A stretch of 64,000 bases of DNA from CAYLSV01 sp964386435 (GTDB lineage Bacteria; Planctomycetota; Phycisphaerae; Tepidisphaerales; Tepidisphaeraceae), in contig CAYLSV010000003.1 in assembly GCA_964386435.1 (NCBI GenBank), positions 26,912 to 90,911 of the forward strand, written 5' to 3'. The notes beneath the pieces are model-generated. The model searched no databases and was not told where the DNA came from. It saw only the letters and a list, made by a program, of their open reading frames with translations. Positions 50,641-59,283 of the stretch are shown in pieces (the first letter of the stretch is position 1; the number at the start of each line of letters is the position of its first letter). The position numbers and the translations under genes are program-made.

Positions 50641-50707
50641 CTCCCGATACGGTTTCCCGCATACACGAATTCCAGTCGTGCTCCTTAAGCCACTCGGACA
50701 CCTCTCC
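50621..50707 (-). tRNA. tRNA-Ser (anticodon GGA)
   Basis: 87 nt including a long variable arm, as in class II tRNAs. The acceptor GGAGAGG (50701-50707 complement) pairs with CCTCTCC at the 3' end (50622-50628 complement). The anticodon stem CACGA/TCGTG encloses the loop CTGGAAT with anticodon GGA, reading UCC and UCU. The T-loop sequence GTTCGAATC is present. The 3' CCA is not encoded. The integrated element uses its 3' end as att. Confidence 0.95.
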
Positions 50708-50784
50708 GGGGGCGGCAGCGTAGGGCGGTGGTGGCGGGTTTTCGATGACTTGGGTTGCTTTGGGGCGGCCGGCGGCCTTGCCTG

Positions 50785-51498
50785 ATGGTGATGCGGGTGA
50801 TTCAACGGCTTAAGGCTTGGCGGCGGCGGCGGGTTTTGGGGCGGTTGGGGGTGGTGGCGGTGGCGCGGGCGGATGCAGTGGGGTTCGGGGCGCGGTCGGG
50901 GGTGTGGACGGTGGCTCGGGACGAGCTGGGGGCGGACAGCGTCGTTTACAGCTTTGGGGTGGGAAACAATCTGTCGTGGGATGTCGCGATGATCAAGGCG
51001 TTCGGGTGTGTCGTGCACGGGTTCGATCCGACGCCGGCGTCGGTGGCGTGGGTGAAACGGCAGGAGTTGCCGGAGAACTTCGTGATGCACGAGGTGGGGT
51101 TGGCGGACGATGACGGGGTGCTGGAGGTGCGGCTGCCGAAGAAGGAGGGACGGTTCAACTGCTCGTCGCACGCGGCGCGGGACACGCGGGATGAGGTCGC
51201 TCGGGTGCCGGTGGCGCGGTTGGCGACGCTGGCCCGGCGGCTGGGGCATGATCGGATCGACGTGCTGAAAATGGACATCGAAGGCGGCGAGATGACGGCG
51301 TTGCCGGACGTGCTGGGCGAGGTCGAGAGCGGTCGGCTGGACGTGCGGCAGTTGCTCGTGGAGTTCCACTTCAACTGGCCGACGATCGGTTTGCCGTCGA
51401 CGGTGACGCTCATCAACCGGGTGCGGGCGGCAGGGTTCGAGCTGTTCCACATCTCGCCGCGGGGGTTTGAAATGTCGTTCATCCGCCGGGTCGCGTGA
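50785..51498 (+). CDS. FkbM-family methyltransferase
   Basis: A 237-aa SAM-dependent methyltransferase. Family motifs: VVYSFGVGNNLSWD, VHGFDPTPASVAWV and DVLKMDIEGGE. FkbM proteins methylate hydroxyls of sugars, lipids or antibiotics; the substrate is unknown. The start is ATG 50785 or 50791; both are possible. It begins some 80 bp beyond the tRNA-Ser gene on the other strand, and precedes the ribokinase gene. Confidence 0.85.
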   Translation: MVMRVIQRLKAWRRRRVLGRLGVVAVARADAVGFGARSGVWTVARDELGADSVVYSFGVGNNLSWDVAMIKAFGCVVHGFDPTPASVAWVKRQELPENFVMHEVGLADDDGVLEVRLPKKEGRFNCSSHAARDTRDEVARVPVARLATLARRLGHDRIDVLKMDIEGGEMTALPDVLGEVESGRLDVRQLLVEFHFNWPTIGLPSTVTLINRVRAAGFELFHISPRGFEMSFIRRVA

Positions 51499-51516
51499 GG
51501 GCGTCGCGGCTTCTAT

Positions 51517-51530
51517 TGCACCTCGGTGCA
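51517..51530. promoter_or_regulatory. LacI-type operator in front of ribokinase
   Basis: Perfect palindrome TGCACCTCGGTGCA, 25 bp before the ribokinase ATG. The same half-sites occur at 53426-53439 and 54681-54694. Confidence 0.65.
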
Positions 51531-51555
51531 TCCGTCGGTGCTACGGTGGCGGTTG

Positions 51556-52479
51556 ATGCGTGGATGCAACGGCAGAGTCACGGTGGTCGGCAGCGCGAAC
51601 GTCGATTTCATCATGCGGCTGGGGCGGTTGCCGGATCGCGGGGAGACTGTGACGGACGGCACGTTCCGCCAGGTTTTTGGTGGGAAGGGGGCCAACAGCG
51701 TGGTGGCCGCGGCACGGGCGGCGGGCGAGGGGTCGGCCGCGTTCGTCGCGCGGCTCGGCAATGACCCGCACGTGCCGACCATGCTCGAGAACTTCCGCCG
51801 CGACGGCATCGACGTCGAGCACGTCTCGTTCGACCCGGATCTCGCCAGCGGCACGGCGTTGGTCATGATCGGTGCCGACGGCGACAACTACCTCAGCGTC
51901 GCGCCCGGCAGCAACGCCAAGCTCATGCCGGAGCACGTGGCGGCGGCGGCGGACGTGATCGAGCAGTCGTCGGTGCTGCTGACGCAGATGGAGGTGCCGG
52001 CGGTCACGGTCGAGCGGGCGATCGAGTTGGCCCAAGCCGCCGGGGTCCGGTGCGTGTTGAACTACGCGCCGGCCACGGGCGAGCCGGTGCGGGTGGACGA
52101 GCGGATCGACACGCTGGTCGTCAACGAGCCGGAGGCGCGGCAACTCGTCGGGCGTGACGACGATGAAGCCATGTTGGCCCGCGCACTGCGCGAGCGGGGG
52201 CCGGCGATTGTCATCGTGACGCTCGGCGCGCAGGGCGTGCTGATTTGCGACGCCGACGGTTGCCGCACGAGCCCAGCTCTGCGGGTCGAGCCGATCGATG
52301 CGACGGCGGCGGGCGACACCTTCTGCGGCGCCTACGCGATGGCGTTGAGCGAGGGACGAGGCGTTGATGAGGCGGCGAGCTTCGGGCAAGCCGCCGCGGC
52401 GTTGTGCGTCACGAAACTCGGGGCACAGCCGAGCATTCCGACCCGCCCGAAAATCGAGCAACGGCTGCGGGCACCTTGA
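51556..52479 (+). CDS. Ribokinase-family sugar kinase
   Basis: A 307-aa PfkB-type kinase, probably phosphorylating ribose or another pentose at the 5-hydroxyl. Marks: VTVVGSANVDFIMRL, FGGKGANSVVAAARAAG, and the C-terminal anion hole/catalytic Asp segment IDATAAGDTFCGAY. It resembles ribokinase more than fructokinase by GGKGAN. The start is ATG 51556 with GGTGGCGG nearby. An operator-like palindrome lies 25 bp upstream, so control by the LacI-family regulator is likely. Confidence 0.87.
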   Translation: MRGCNGRVTVVGSANVDFIMRLGRLPDRGETVTDGTFRQVFGGKGANSVVAAARAAGEGSAAFVARLGNDPHVPTMLENFRRDGIDVEHVSFDPDLASGTALVMIGADGDNYLSVAPGSNAKLMPEHVAAAADVIEQSSVLLTQMEVPAVTVERAIELAQAAGVRCVLNYAPATGEPVRVDERIDTLVVNEPEARQLVGRDDDEAMLARALRERGPAIVIVTLGAQGVLICDADGCRTSPALRVEPIDATAAGDTFCGAYAMALSEGRGVDEAASFGQAAAALCVTKLGAQPSIPTRPKIEQRLRAP

Positions 52480-52513
52480 CCGGCAAAAGCCCGCAGCCCC
52501 GCCCAATCAAAGA

Positions 52514-52544
52514 GCCGCCCGCGGCATCAAGATGCGCGGGCGGC
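52514..52544. terminator. Hairpin between ribokinase and PEP-CTERM gene, possible terminator
   Basis: A perfect 10-bp GC-rich stem (52514-52523 with 52535-52544). T-rich on the minus-strand side (TCTTTGATT), so it may stop transcription of the PEP-CTERM gene, 120 bp after its stop. Confidence 0.45.
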
Positions 52545-52664
52545 CCGGATGAGGATCGTTCTGCCGTGCTCCGATCACACGTGGGCATCCGACAGCCGCG
52601 TGGCACTGCTTGAATGCTGTGCCGGACCGGATGCAACACCTGCGAGGAACACGCTCCACACTGA

Positions 52665-53339
52665 TCAGCGGCGACGCCGGACCAGACCGGCGAGGCCGAC
52701 CAAGCCGAGGCCAAGCGTGGCCGGCTCGGGAATGGGCTGGACGCCGATCGAATCGACGAGCAGCGTCGAGGTGCCCGGCGTGAAGCCGTTGAGCACGATG
52801 ACCTGAACCTCGTCCAAGACGTCGACGCCGAACTCGAAGCCATCGCCTTGCGTCGCAAGCGGGTTGGCCAAGTCCGTCTGGGCCACAACCGTCACCGGCG
52901 TGCCGTCGGTCGGGATCGGGGCCGGCAGGTAAAAGGCCGGGTCGCTGCCGGGAACAACATCCTTGTTTGTGAAGTTGTACGAGCTGCGGTTGCCGTCGGC
53001 GTCGAGCAGGACGATTTGGACCTCGAAGATGTCGGAAGTCGGCACGCCGTCGAAGGCGGCGGTGAGCGTCAGGCTATCGGCCAGGCTCGGGCTGAATGAC
53101 ACCTTGTCGACCAACTCCACGCCGACGCCGAAGCTGTTGAAGCCGGCGGGGGGATTTGAAACCACGTCCAACGTGTCGGCGCTGTACGAGAAACTGCCGG
53201 TTCCGAACGAGTAGTCGAAGCTGTCGTTCGTGTTGTTGACCTGGCCCGGATCGGTGCCGAAGTCGACGAGCGTTTGGGCCGAGGCGGCCAGGGGCAGGGT
53301 GAGGGCGGCGACGGCCGCGGCGGTGATGTGCTTGTGCAT
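52665..53339 (-). CDS. PEP-CTERM sorting-domain protein
   Basis: A 224-aa exported protein. It has a signal peptide (MHKHITAAAVAALTLPLAASAQ), a beta-rich middle with jelly-roll-like pattern, and at the end the sorting signal: PEPATLGLGL, a short helix, then RRRR. Such proteins are exported and processed by exosortase and often coat or bind extracellular polysaccharide. GGAGGAAA lies 9 nt before the ATG (53337-53339). An operator-like palindrome and a second weak one lie upstream. Confidence 0.92.
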   Translation of the reverse strand: MHKHITAAAVAALTLPLAASAQTLVDFGTDPGQVNNTNDSFDYSFGTGSFSYSADTLDVVSNPPAGFNSFGVGVELVDKVSFSPSLADSLTLTAAFDGVPTSDIFEVQIVLLDADGNRSSYNFTNKDVVPGSDPAFYLPAPIPTDGTPVTVVAQTDLANPLATQGDGFEFGVDVLDEVQVIVLNGFTPGTSTLLVDSIGVQPIPEPATLGLGLVGLAGLVRRRR

Positions 53340-53379
53340 GAGAGTTTCCTCCGAGAAAGTGTCCGACGAAGGCCCGTCT

Positions 53380-53439
53380 CGCACCCCAGTGCAAAACGCC
53401 CTCCGCGACGACAGGATAACACGTCTGCACCTAGGTGCA
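53380..53439. promoter_or_regulatory. LacI-type operators upstream of the PEP-CTERM gene
   Basis: The site 53426-53439 is a perfect 14-bp palindrome TGCACCTAGGTGCA; a weaker site CGCACCCCAGTGCA is at 53380-53393, 46 bp away. They lie 41 and 87 bp before the PEP-CTERM start. Confidence 0.65.
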
Positions 53440-53486
53440 ATTGCTTTTCTCGGCAAGTTCCGCGGCGCGGGACGTTCGGCCGGTTC

Positions 53487-54524
53487 TTATTGCGGGTTTG
53501 GCGGGCCCACGGTGTCGTAAAGGTTGAGCTTGATCGGCAACACCTTGGCCCGGCACCGCCGCTCGGGGTGGCTGACCTTCCGCATCGCCAGCCGGGCCGC
53601 CTGCACGCCCAGGTCCAGCTCCGGGACCAGGCAAAGGCCGAGGCGCACGCCCAGCGCGTTGGTCACGTCCGGGCCGAAGCCGATGATCGACAGATCACCC
53701 GGCACGCTCATCCGCAGCCGCAACGCCTCGACGTAGGCCATGCCCGCGTACTGGGCCGTGGACGCCAACACCGCGGTCGGGCGTTCGCGGCGGCGGAGCA
53801 TGGGGCGCAGGACGGCCGACGGGCTGGGCTCGTGGCTGAGGGTTTCCTCGACGCTCATCTCCGTGACGTGCGGCGGCAACCCGGCCGAGGCCATGGCATC
53901 CAGGTAGCCGGAGCGGCGGTCTTCGACGCTGTAGTGGGAGCCGGCGTAGGTGGTGGCGGTCAGCAGCTCGATCCGTTTGTGGCCCAGCCCGATGAGGTGC
54001 CGGGTCGCTTCGAAAGCCGCGGCCTCGTCGCCGAAGTAGACGCAATCGCTCGGCCGTTTGGCATTGACCCACACGACCGGCAGCTTCACCTGCGCGACGA
54101 TCTGCTCGTACCGCTCGGGCAGCGCCCCCACCGCGTGAAACATGATCGCGTCGCACGCGGCACTGCGCAAAATGCGCGGCATCGAATCGGGCTCGGCCAG
54201 CGTGGCACCGCTGACCCGCTCCAGGACCAAATGCTGCTTGAGCGCCGCCAACTCGTTCTGCAACCCCGAGAGCAGGCCCCAGCTGACATAGCCCGAATCG
54301 TCGGCGTTGGAGAGCAAGGCGACGGTGTCGAAGCGGCCGCGCCCAATGGCCTGAGCGGCGGCGTTGGGGCGGTAGCCGAGCCGCTCGGCCATCTCGCGAA
54401 TTTCGATCGCCCGCTTGGCCGCGTGCGGCCGGACGTAGTCGATCTCGCCACGCAACACCCGGCTGACCGTCCACCGCGAGACGCCGGTTTGCCTGGCGAT
54501 TTGGTTGAGAACGTCGAGTGACAT
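53487..54524 (-). CDS. LacI-family transcriptional regulator
   Basis: A 345-aa repressor-type protein. The N-terminal helix-turn-helix reads LNQIARQTGVSRWTVSRVLR, then a hinge (LGYRPNAAAQAIGR), followed by a periplasmic-binding-protein-like sugar-sensing domain (DTVALLSNADDSGY to the end). The family binds palindromes with a central two-base spacer; those at 51517, 53426 and 54681 fit. It sits between the PEP-CTERM gene (same strand) and the pseudopilin/GH9 group (opposite strand). The effector sugar is unknown. Start ATG 54522-54524. Confidence 0.93.
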   Translation of the reverse strand: MSLDVLNQIARQTGVSRWTVSRVLRGEIDYVRPHAAKRAIEIREMAERLGYRPNAAAQAIGRGRFDTVALLSNADDSGYVSWGLLSGLQNELAALKQHLVLERVSGATLAEPDSMPRILRSAACDAIMFHAVGALPERYEQIVAQVKLPVVWVNAKRPSDCVYFGDEAAAFEATRHLIGLGHKRIELLTATTYAGSHYSVEDRRSGYLDAMASAGLPPHVTEMSVEETLSHEPSPSAVLRPMLRRRERPTAVLASTAQYAGMAYVEALRLRMSVPGDLSIIGFGPDVTNALGVRLGLCLVPELDLGVQAARLAMRKVSHPERRCRAKVLPIKLNLYDTVGPPNPQ

Positions 54525-54675
54525 GAATGCTGACCGCTCCGCCCCCCACCTCAGTTTCGGCGTTAAACGGTGAAGGTTTGGTGTGCTTGCAACGTACTTG
54601 GCTCCTGCGCATCGGTCAACCGCCACACGGTTGATGACCACGGCTTCGGCCGCGACACCACGCCGCCGACCCGCT

Positions 54676-54729
54676 GCCAATGCACCCAGGTGCATTGGCG
54701 TTGACAGCGGGGTCGGCGTGGGTTAGATT
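54676..54729 (+). promoter_or_regulatory. LacI-type operator and sigma-70 promoter of the pseudopilin/GH9 group
   Basis: The extended palindrome GCCAATGCACC...GGTGCATTGGC spans 54676-54699 with a 2-bp centre. It is followed by TTGACA (54701-54706), a 17-bp spacer and TAGATT (54724-54729), 135 bp before the ATG at 54865. The operator abuts the -35 box, so binding would block polymerase. Confidence 0.7.
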
Positions 54730-54864
54730 TAGCCACACAACGCGACGCTGTCGCGGGGCTGCGAGAAGGATCGCAGCCCATCGCGTGCCAATCGGGCACC
54801 GCTTGATCGCGCGACTTCGAGCCGATCGGCTCAATCCATCGGCTCTTTATCGGACGGAGGTCCC

Positions 54865-55704
54865 ATGCCTGTACTGCTTCACAAGCCGCGTCGCGGTTTC
54901 ACTCTCGTCGAGTTGCTCGTCGTCATCGGCATCATCGCGCTGCTGATCAGCATTCTGCTCCCCTCGCTGCAGCGGGCCCGCGAAAGTGCCCAGGCCGTCC
55001 AGTGCCTGAGCAACATGCGCCAGGTCGGCATCGGCATGCAGTTCTACGTCAACGAGCAGGACCAGAAGCTGCCGATGGGGTTGGCGACGTACACCGATGC
55101 CGCCGGGGATGAGCAGACCACCGACTGGAGTTACCTGCTGGTCCCGTACATCGCGCAAATCGGGGGCGGCTTCTACAACGCCCTCGACGGGGCCGACCAG
55201 AGCACGAGCGCGGAGGTCTTCACCTGCCCGACGGCCACGCTCATCGAGAACCCGGTCAACTTCCTGACCAACCATTACTCGGCCCACCCGCGGTTGTTCG
55301 CCGACGTCAACAACGGTGCAAAGGTCGTCAAGATCACGTCGCAGCCCAACTCCTCGGAGCTCGTCACCCTGTTCGACGGCACGCAGATGTTGAACACCTA
55401 TCGGTCGGGCAACGCCTTTCCCGTCGCGCTGCGGATCGACGGGTTCCGCTTCTACTTCGAGACTTTCTTGAGGGACGCGGAGACGCGGGATCTGGATCTC
55501 GGGGGCGAGTCGATCAACGGCGGGAGCAACCTGGACGCCGCCGATTTTGATGTGAACATCGACAAGGACATCCGCTGGCGTCACTCGGGTGACAGCGCCA
55601 CGAACGTGCTGTTCCTCGACGGCCACGCCGCGCCGCGGCGGTATGGCAACGGCGAGAACACCGAGATTCTGCGCCGGGACATCGCCGTCAAGGTCACGCC
55701 GTAA
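54865..55704 (+). CDS. Type II secretion pseudopilin-like protein with H-X9-DG motif
   Basis: A 279-aa protein with a prepilin peptidase signal, RRGFTLVELLVVI, then a long hydrophobic helix (IGIIALLISILLPSL) and a soluble domain. Near the C-terminus RHSGDSATNVLFLDGHAA gives the H-X9-DG motif common in planctomycete pseudopilins. It may be part of a secretion or sensing structure. CGGAGGTCCCATG gives a strong ribosome binding site. It is the first gene after the operator-promoter and precedes GH9. Confidence 0.92.
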   Translation: MPVLLHKPRRGFTLVELLVVIGIIALLISILLPSLQRARESAQAVQCLSNMRQVGIGMQFYVNEQDQKLPMGLATYTDAAGDEQTTDWSYLLVPYIAQIGGGFYNALDGADQSTSAEVFTCPTATLIENPVNFLTNHYSAHPRLFADVNNGAKVVKITSQPNSSELVTLFDGTQMLNTYRSGNAFPVALRIDGFRFYFETFLRDAETRDLDLGGESINGGSNLDAADFDVNIDKDIRWRHSGDSATNVLFLDGHAAPRRYGNGENTEILRRDIAVKVTP

Positions 55705-55742
55705 CCCGGCGGCCGGGGCGGGCACACCGCAACCAAGGGGGC

Positions 55743-55784
55743 ACCGGCCGCACCGGCACGATCGGGCGCGGCCGGTTTCTTTTC
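55743..55784 (+). terminator. Putative rho-independent terminator after the pseudopilin gene
   Basis: ACCGGCCGC (55743-55751) pairs with GCGGCCGGT (55768-55776), followed by TTCTTTTC. It may be a partial terminator, since GH9 follows. Confidence 0.6.
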
Positions 55785-55845
55785 GTCAAGTCGTCGCGGC
55801 ACGACCGCGGCACGTACCAACACGTATCAAGCTGAGGAGTCTGCT

Positions 55846-58800
55846 TTGAATTTGAACCTGAAATTGCCCAGAGCTCGTTGGGCCAGTCGCCGTGTGTGTG
55901 CCGCCGTTCTGCTCGCCGCCGTGGCCGCGGTGCCGACGGGTGTGGCCGTGGCCGCACCCGCGTTGCCCACCATCGCCGAGGCGACAGAGGGTTGGGAGAC
56001 GCAGGTGCAGGACGGCAGCGTCTCACTGGTCAGCGACACCAACGAATTCGCCAGCGGCCCGAAGTCGCTGCGGCTGGAGACGGGGCCGGAGGGCGGCGAG
56101 GGGCAGGCGGTCTACCGCGTCGAGATCGAGCCCGGTCAGAAGCTCGCCCTCCGCGGCAGCATCTTCAGCACCGGCGCGATCGAGTACGCCGCCATCGCCC
56201 TCCTCTCGGCCGACTCGGCGACGCCTTGGCAAGAAATCACCCGCCTCGACGGGCTCACCACCTGGGACACCTTTGCCGGCGAAGTGACCGTGCCCGACGA
56301 CACCCGGATCTTCTTCATCGCCGTGGCGATCAAGGGGAAGGGCAAAGTCTGGTTCGACGACCTTGAGTTCGTCTCGCCCGACGACGTTGAGAAACCGACG
56401 GTTCTGGCGACGTTCAACAAGAAGCCGAACGTCGCGTACGAGGCGTTTGAGGGCAAAGTCGACGCGGCCGAAGGCGTCCTGCACATCAACGCCGACAGCG
56501 GGCAAGGCGGCGCGATCTACTTCATCAACGGCGACTTCTCCGCCCACGCCGACCAGATGCCGACGATTCGGGCCAGGCTCGGCGACGCGAACAAGGCACG
56601 CCAGATCCGCCTGCAGTTCATCGACGCCGACGAGAAGCAGACGACTTTCACCTACGACATCAGCGGCCTGAACACCCAGGTGTTCGAGGTCCGCCGGCCG
56701 CTTGATAACCAGGCGCTGGGCGGCGGCGAGTTCGACCCGGCGAAGCTCTCGAGCGTGCAGGTGCAGGGCAACTGGCGGGCCGAGCCGATCGAGTTGTTCG
56801 TCGACGAGATCGCCTTCGCCCCCGCCGAGGTCGCCAACGAGGAAGCCGTCGACCTTGAGGCGACGATGGCCGCCATTACCCGCGGCGAAGGCAGCCCGCA
56901 GATTCAGCACATCTCGGCCGTCGCCCCCGACGTGGTGGCCGTCACCATCGACGCGCAGCAGGTCACCATGCTCGAGCCCGAGCCGTACGTCGAGGCCGAG
57001 GGGGACGTGATCCGCACGAGCGGCCCGGACGTCCTGGTGTGGGACGACGGCGAGGTTGTCACCGAGCCGCGCCTGCAGGTGCTGCACCGCATCAACGAGG
57101 CCGGCGTGCTCGTGCCTTACGGTGAATACGCCGAGCCCTACGGCGACTATGAGCCGATCCTCGTCCGCACCGTCACCACCGGCGACCCGCTGACCATCGA
57201 GACCGTCGAGGCCCCCGCCGCCTACCGCATCGCTGGCGGCCAGTGGAGCGAGCCGACGCAGCCGGTCGATGTCTGGATCAAGTCACGCCCGACGGACAAG
57301 AACACGCTGGATCAGAGCAAAAGCTACCGCCATGTCGTCTACCTGAAGCTCGCCGAGCCGCTCACCGAGGGCGTCGAGTACAAGCTTTCGTTCCCCGGCA
57401 TCAACACGCAGGCGGCCGAGGTCAGCTACACCCACAATTCGCGATCGACCCGCAGCGAATCGGTCCACGCCACCCACCTCGGTTACCGGCCTGGCGATCC
57501 GTACAAGCGGGCTTACCTCTCCCTCTGGGCCGGCACCGGCGGCGGGCAGACGTTCGAGGTCGACACATTCGAACTCATCGACAACGCCACCGATCAAACG
57601 GTCTTCACCGGCAACGTCGAGCTCGGCTTCCCCGCCGGCCGTGATGAGCAGATGAACGTCGTCCGCAACCACGTCGGGGCCGACGTCTTTTACCTCGACT
57701 TCTCCGACTTCCAGACGCCCGGCGAGTACCGCGTGTTCGTCCCCGGCGTCGGCTGCTCCTACCCGCTGAGCATCGGTGACGACGTTTACATCGAGCCGTT
57801 CAAGACGTCGATGCACGGCTACCTCACCCACCGCAGCGGCATCGCGCTGGGCCAGCCGCTGACCAATTACGAACGCCCGCGGCCGATGCACCCGGACGAC
57901 GGCGTGAAAATCTACGAGATCGACACCACCCGCCTCCTCGCCGCACCTGCCCCCGTGCAGCGGGAACTCGCCCAGATCTTCGAAGAAGGCGGCCTCGAAG
58001 CCCTCAAGGCCCGCGAGACCGATGACGCCTGGGGCGGCTACATGGACGCCGGCGACTGGGACCGCCGCTCGCAGCACCTCGCCTCGACCTACGACCATTT
58101 GGAACTTCTCGACCTTTACCCGGAATTTTTCGAGAATCTCGAACTGGCCCTTCCCGCCAACGAGGCGAATGACGAGCTGCCCGACATCCTCAACGAGGCA
58201 CTCTGGAACCTCGACTGCTACCGCCGCATGCAGGAGGACGACGGCGGAATCCGCGGCGGCATCGAATCGACCGAGCACCCGCGCACGGCCGAGGCGAGCT
58301 GGCAGGAAACGCTGCTCATCGCCGCGCTGGGCCCGGACCCGGTGAGCAGCCACCAGTATGCCGCCAACGCCGCCAAGGCCGGTCGGCTGATCGCCAAGTA
58401 CGACGAGGCGCTCTCCAAAGAGTACATCGACACCGCCATCCGCGCCTTTGACTGGGCCGTGGCCAACGCCGACCGCATCTTCGAGCAGGAGGCCAAGCGC
58501 GGCGATGAGTTCAACGAGAACTCGTCGCGCAGCGAGCTAGCCGAGTGGGCCCCCGTCGCCGCAATCGAGCTTTACCACGCCACCGGCGACGAGCGGTTCC
58601 ACGACGCCGCGAAGTCGATGGATGCTTTCGGCAACTTTGACCCGAACAACCCCGGCCAACACTGGCTGGCCAAGTACGCTTATGCCGCGCTGCCCGACGA
58701 ACTTGGCGACGACGGGCTTCGCCAGCGGAGCATTGCCGCCGTCGAGGGCACGGCCCAGATCGCGATCGACTTCGCCGACGGCAACGCCTTCGGCATCACC

Positions 58801-59283
58801 ACGCTCGCCCCGGGCGTGCCGATGATGGGCTACCTGTCGTACTACTCGGTGCCGGAGATGGCCGTCGGTGCCGTGCTGCCGCGGGCTTTTGCGTTGACCG
58901 GCGAGGAGAAGTACCTGCACGCGGCGCTCGTGGCGGCGAACTACCCGTTCGGTGCCAACCCGCTGAACATGACGTTCACCACCGGCATGGGGCACGATTA
59001 CCCGCGGGCCCCGCTGCACATCGACAGCCGCATGACCGCCCAGGAGCCCCCGGCGGGCATCACGGTCTACGGCCCGTACAACGCCGACGGCGGGTTCGCC
59101 TTCGATGGTTGGGTCCACCAGTGGCACCTCAACGAGATGCAGCCGGGCAGCCGGACCTGGCCCTCGGCCGAGTGGTACGTCGACCTTTACCTGTTCCCGT
59201 CGATGAACGAGTACACCGTTCACCAATCGTTCCGCCCGACCAACTTCTACCTCGGCTTCCTAGCGGCGCGGGAGGGCCGGTGA
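55846..59283 (+). CDS. Secreted GH9-type glycoside hydrolase with N-terminal carbohydrate-binding-like domains
   Basis: A 1145-aa exported protein (signal RVCAAVLLAAVAAVPTGVAVA). Two beta-sandwich regions (about 35-180 and 185-330) contain the pattern FDDLEFV / VDEIAFAP typical of carbohydrate-binding modules. An Ig-like CelD_N-type domain (about 560-660) precedes a GH9-type catalytic domain (about 670-1145) with GGYMDAGDWDRR (nucleophile-related Asp pair), SWQETLLIAAL and TTGMGHDYPRAPLH near the end. Glu near SAEWYVDLY or MNEYTVH may be the acid. The substrate is likely a beta-glucan or glucosamine polymer. The start is TTG 55846 after GAGGAG. Confidence 0.86.
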   Translation: MNLNLKLPRARWASRRVCAAVLLAAVAAVPTGVAVAAPALPTIAEATEGWETQVQDGSVSLVSDTNEFASGPKSLRLETGPEGGEGQAVYRVEIEPGQKLALRGSIFSTGAIEYAAIALLSADSATPWQEITRLDGLTTWDTFAGEVTVPDDTRIFFIAVAIKGKGKVWFDDLEFVSPDDVEKPTVLATFNKKPNVAYEAFEGKVDAAEGVLHINADSGQGGAIYFINGDFSAHADQMPTIRARLGDANKARQIRLQFIDADEKQTTFTYDISGLNTQVFEVRRPLDNQALGGGEFDPAKLSSVQVQGNWRAEPIELFVDEIAFAPAEVANEEAVDLEATMAAITRGEGSPQIQHISAVAPDVVAVTIDAQQVTMLEPEPYVEAEGDVIRTSGPDVLVWDDGEVVTEPRLQVLHRINEAGVLVPYGEYAEPYGDYEPILVRTVTTGDPLTIETVEAPAAYRIAGGQWSEPTQPVDVWIKSRPTDKNTLDQSKSYRHVVYLKLAEPLTEGVEYKLSFPGINTQAAEVSYTHNSRSTRSESVHATHLGYRPGDPYKRAYLSLWAGTGGGQTFEVDTFELIDNATDQTVFTGNVELGFPAGRDEQMNVVRNHVGADVFYLDFSDFQTPGEYRVFVPGVGCSYPLSIGDDVYIEPFKTSMHGYLTHRSGIALGQPLTNYERPRPMHPDDGVKIYEIDTTRLLAAPAPVQRELAQIFEEGGLEALKARETDDAWGGYMDAGDWDRRSQHLASTYDHLELLDLYPEFFENLELALPANEANDELPDILNEALWNLDCYRRMQEDDGGIRGGIESTEHPRTAEASWQETLLIAALGPDPVSSHQYAANAAKAGRLIAKYDEALSKEYIDTAIRAFDWAVANADRIFEQEAKRGDEFNENSSRSELAEWAPVAAIELYHATGDERFHDAAKSMDAFGNFDPNNPGQHWLAKYAYAALPDELGDDGLRQRSIAAVEGTAQIAIDFADGNAFGITTLAPGVPMMGYLSYYSVPEMAVGAVLPRAFALTGEEKYLHAALVAANYPFGANPLNMTFTTGMGHDYPRAPLHIDSRMTAQEPPAGITVYGPYNADGGFAFDGWVHQWHLNEMQPGSRTWPSAEWYVDLYLFPSMNEYTVHQSFRPTNFYLGFLAAREGR

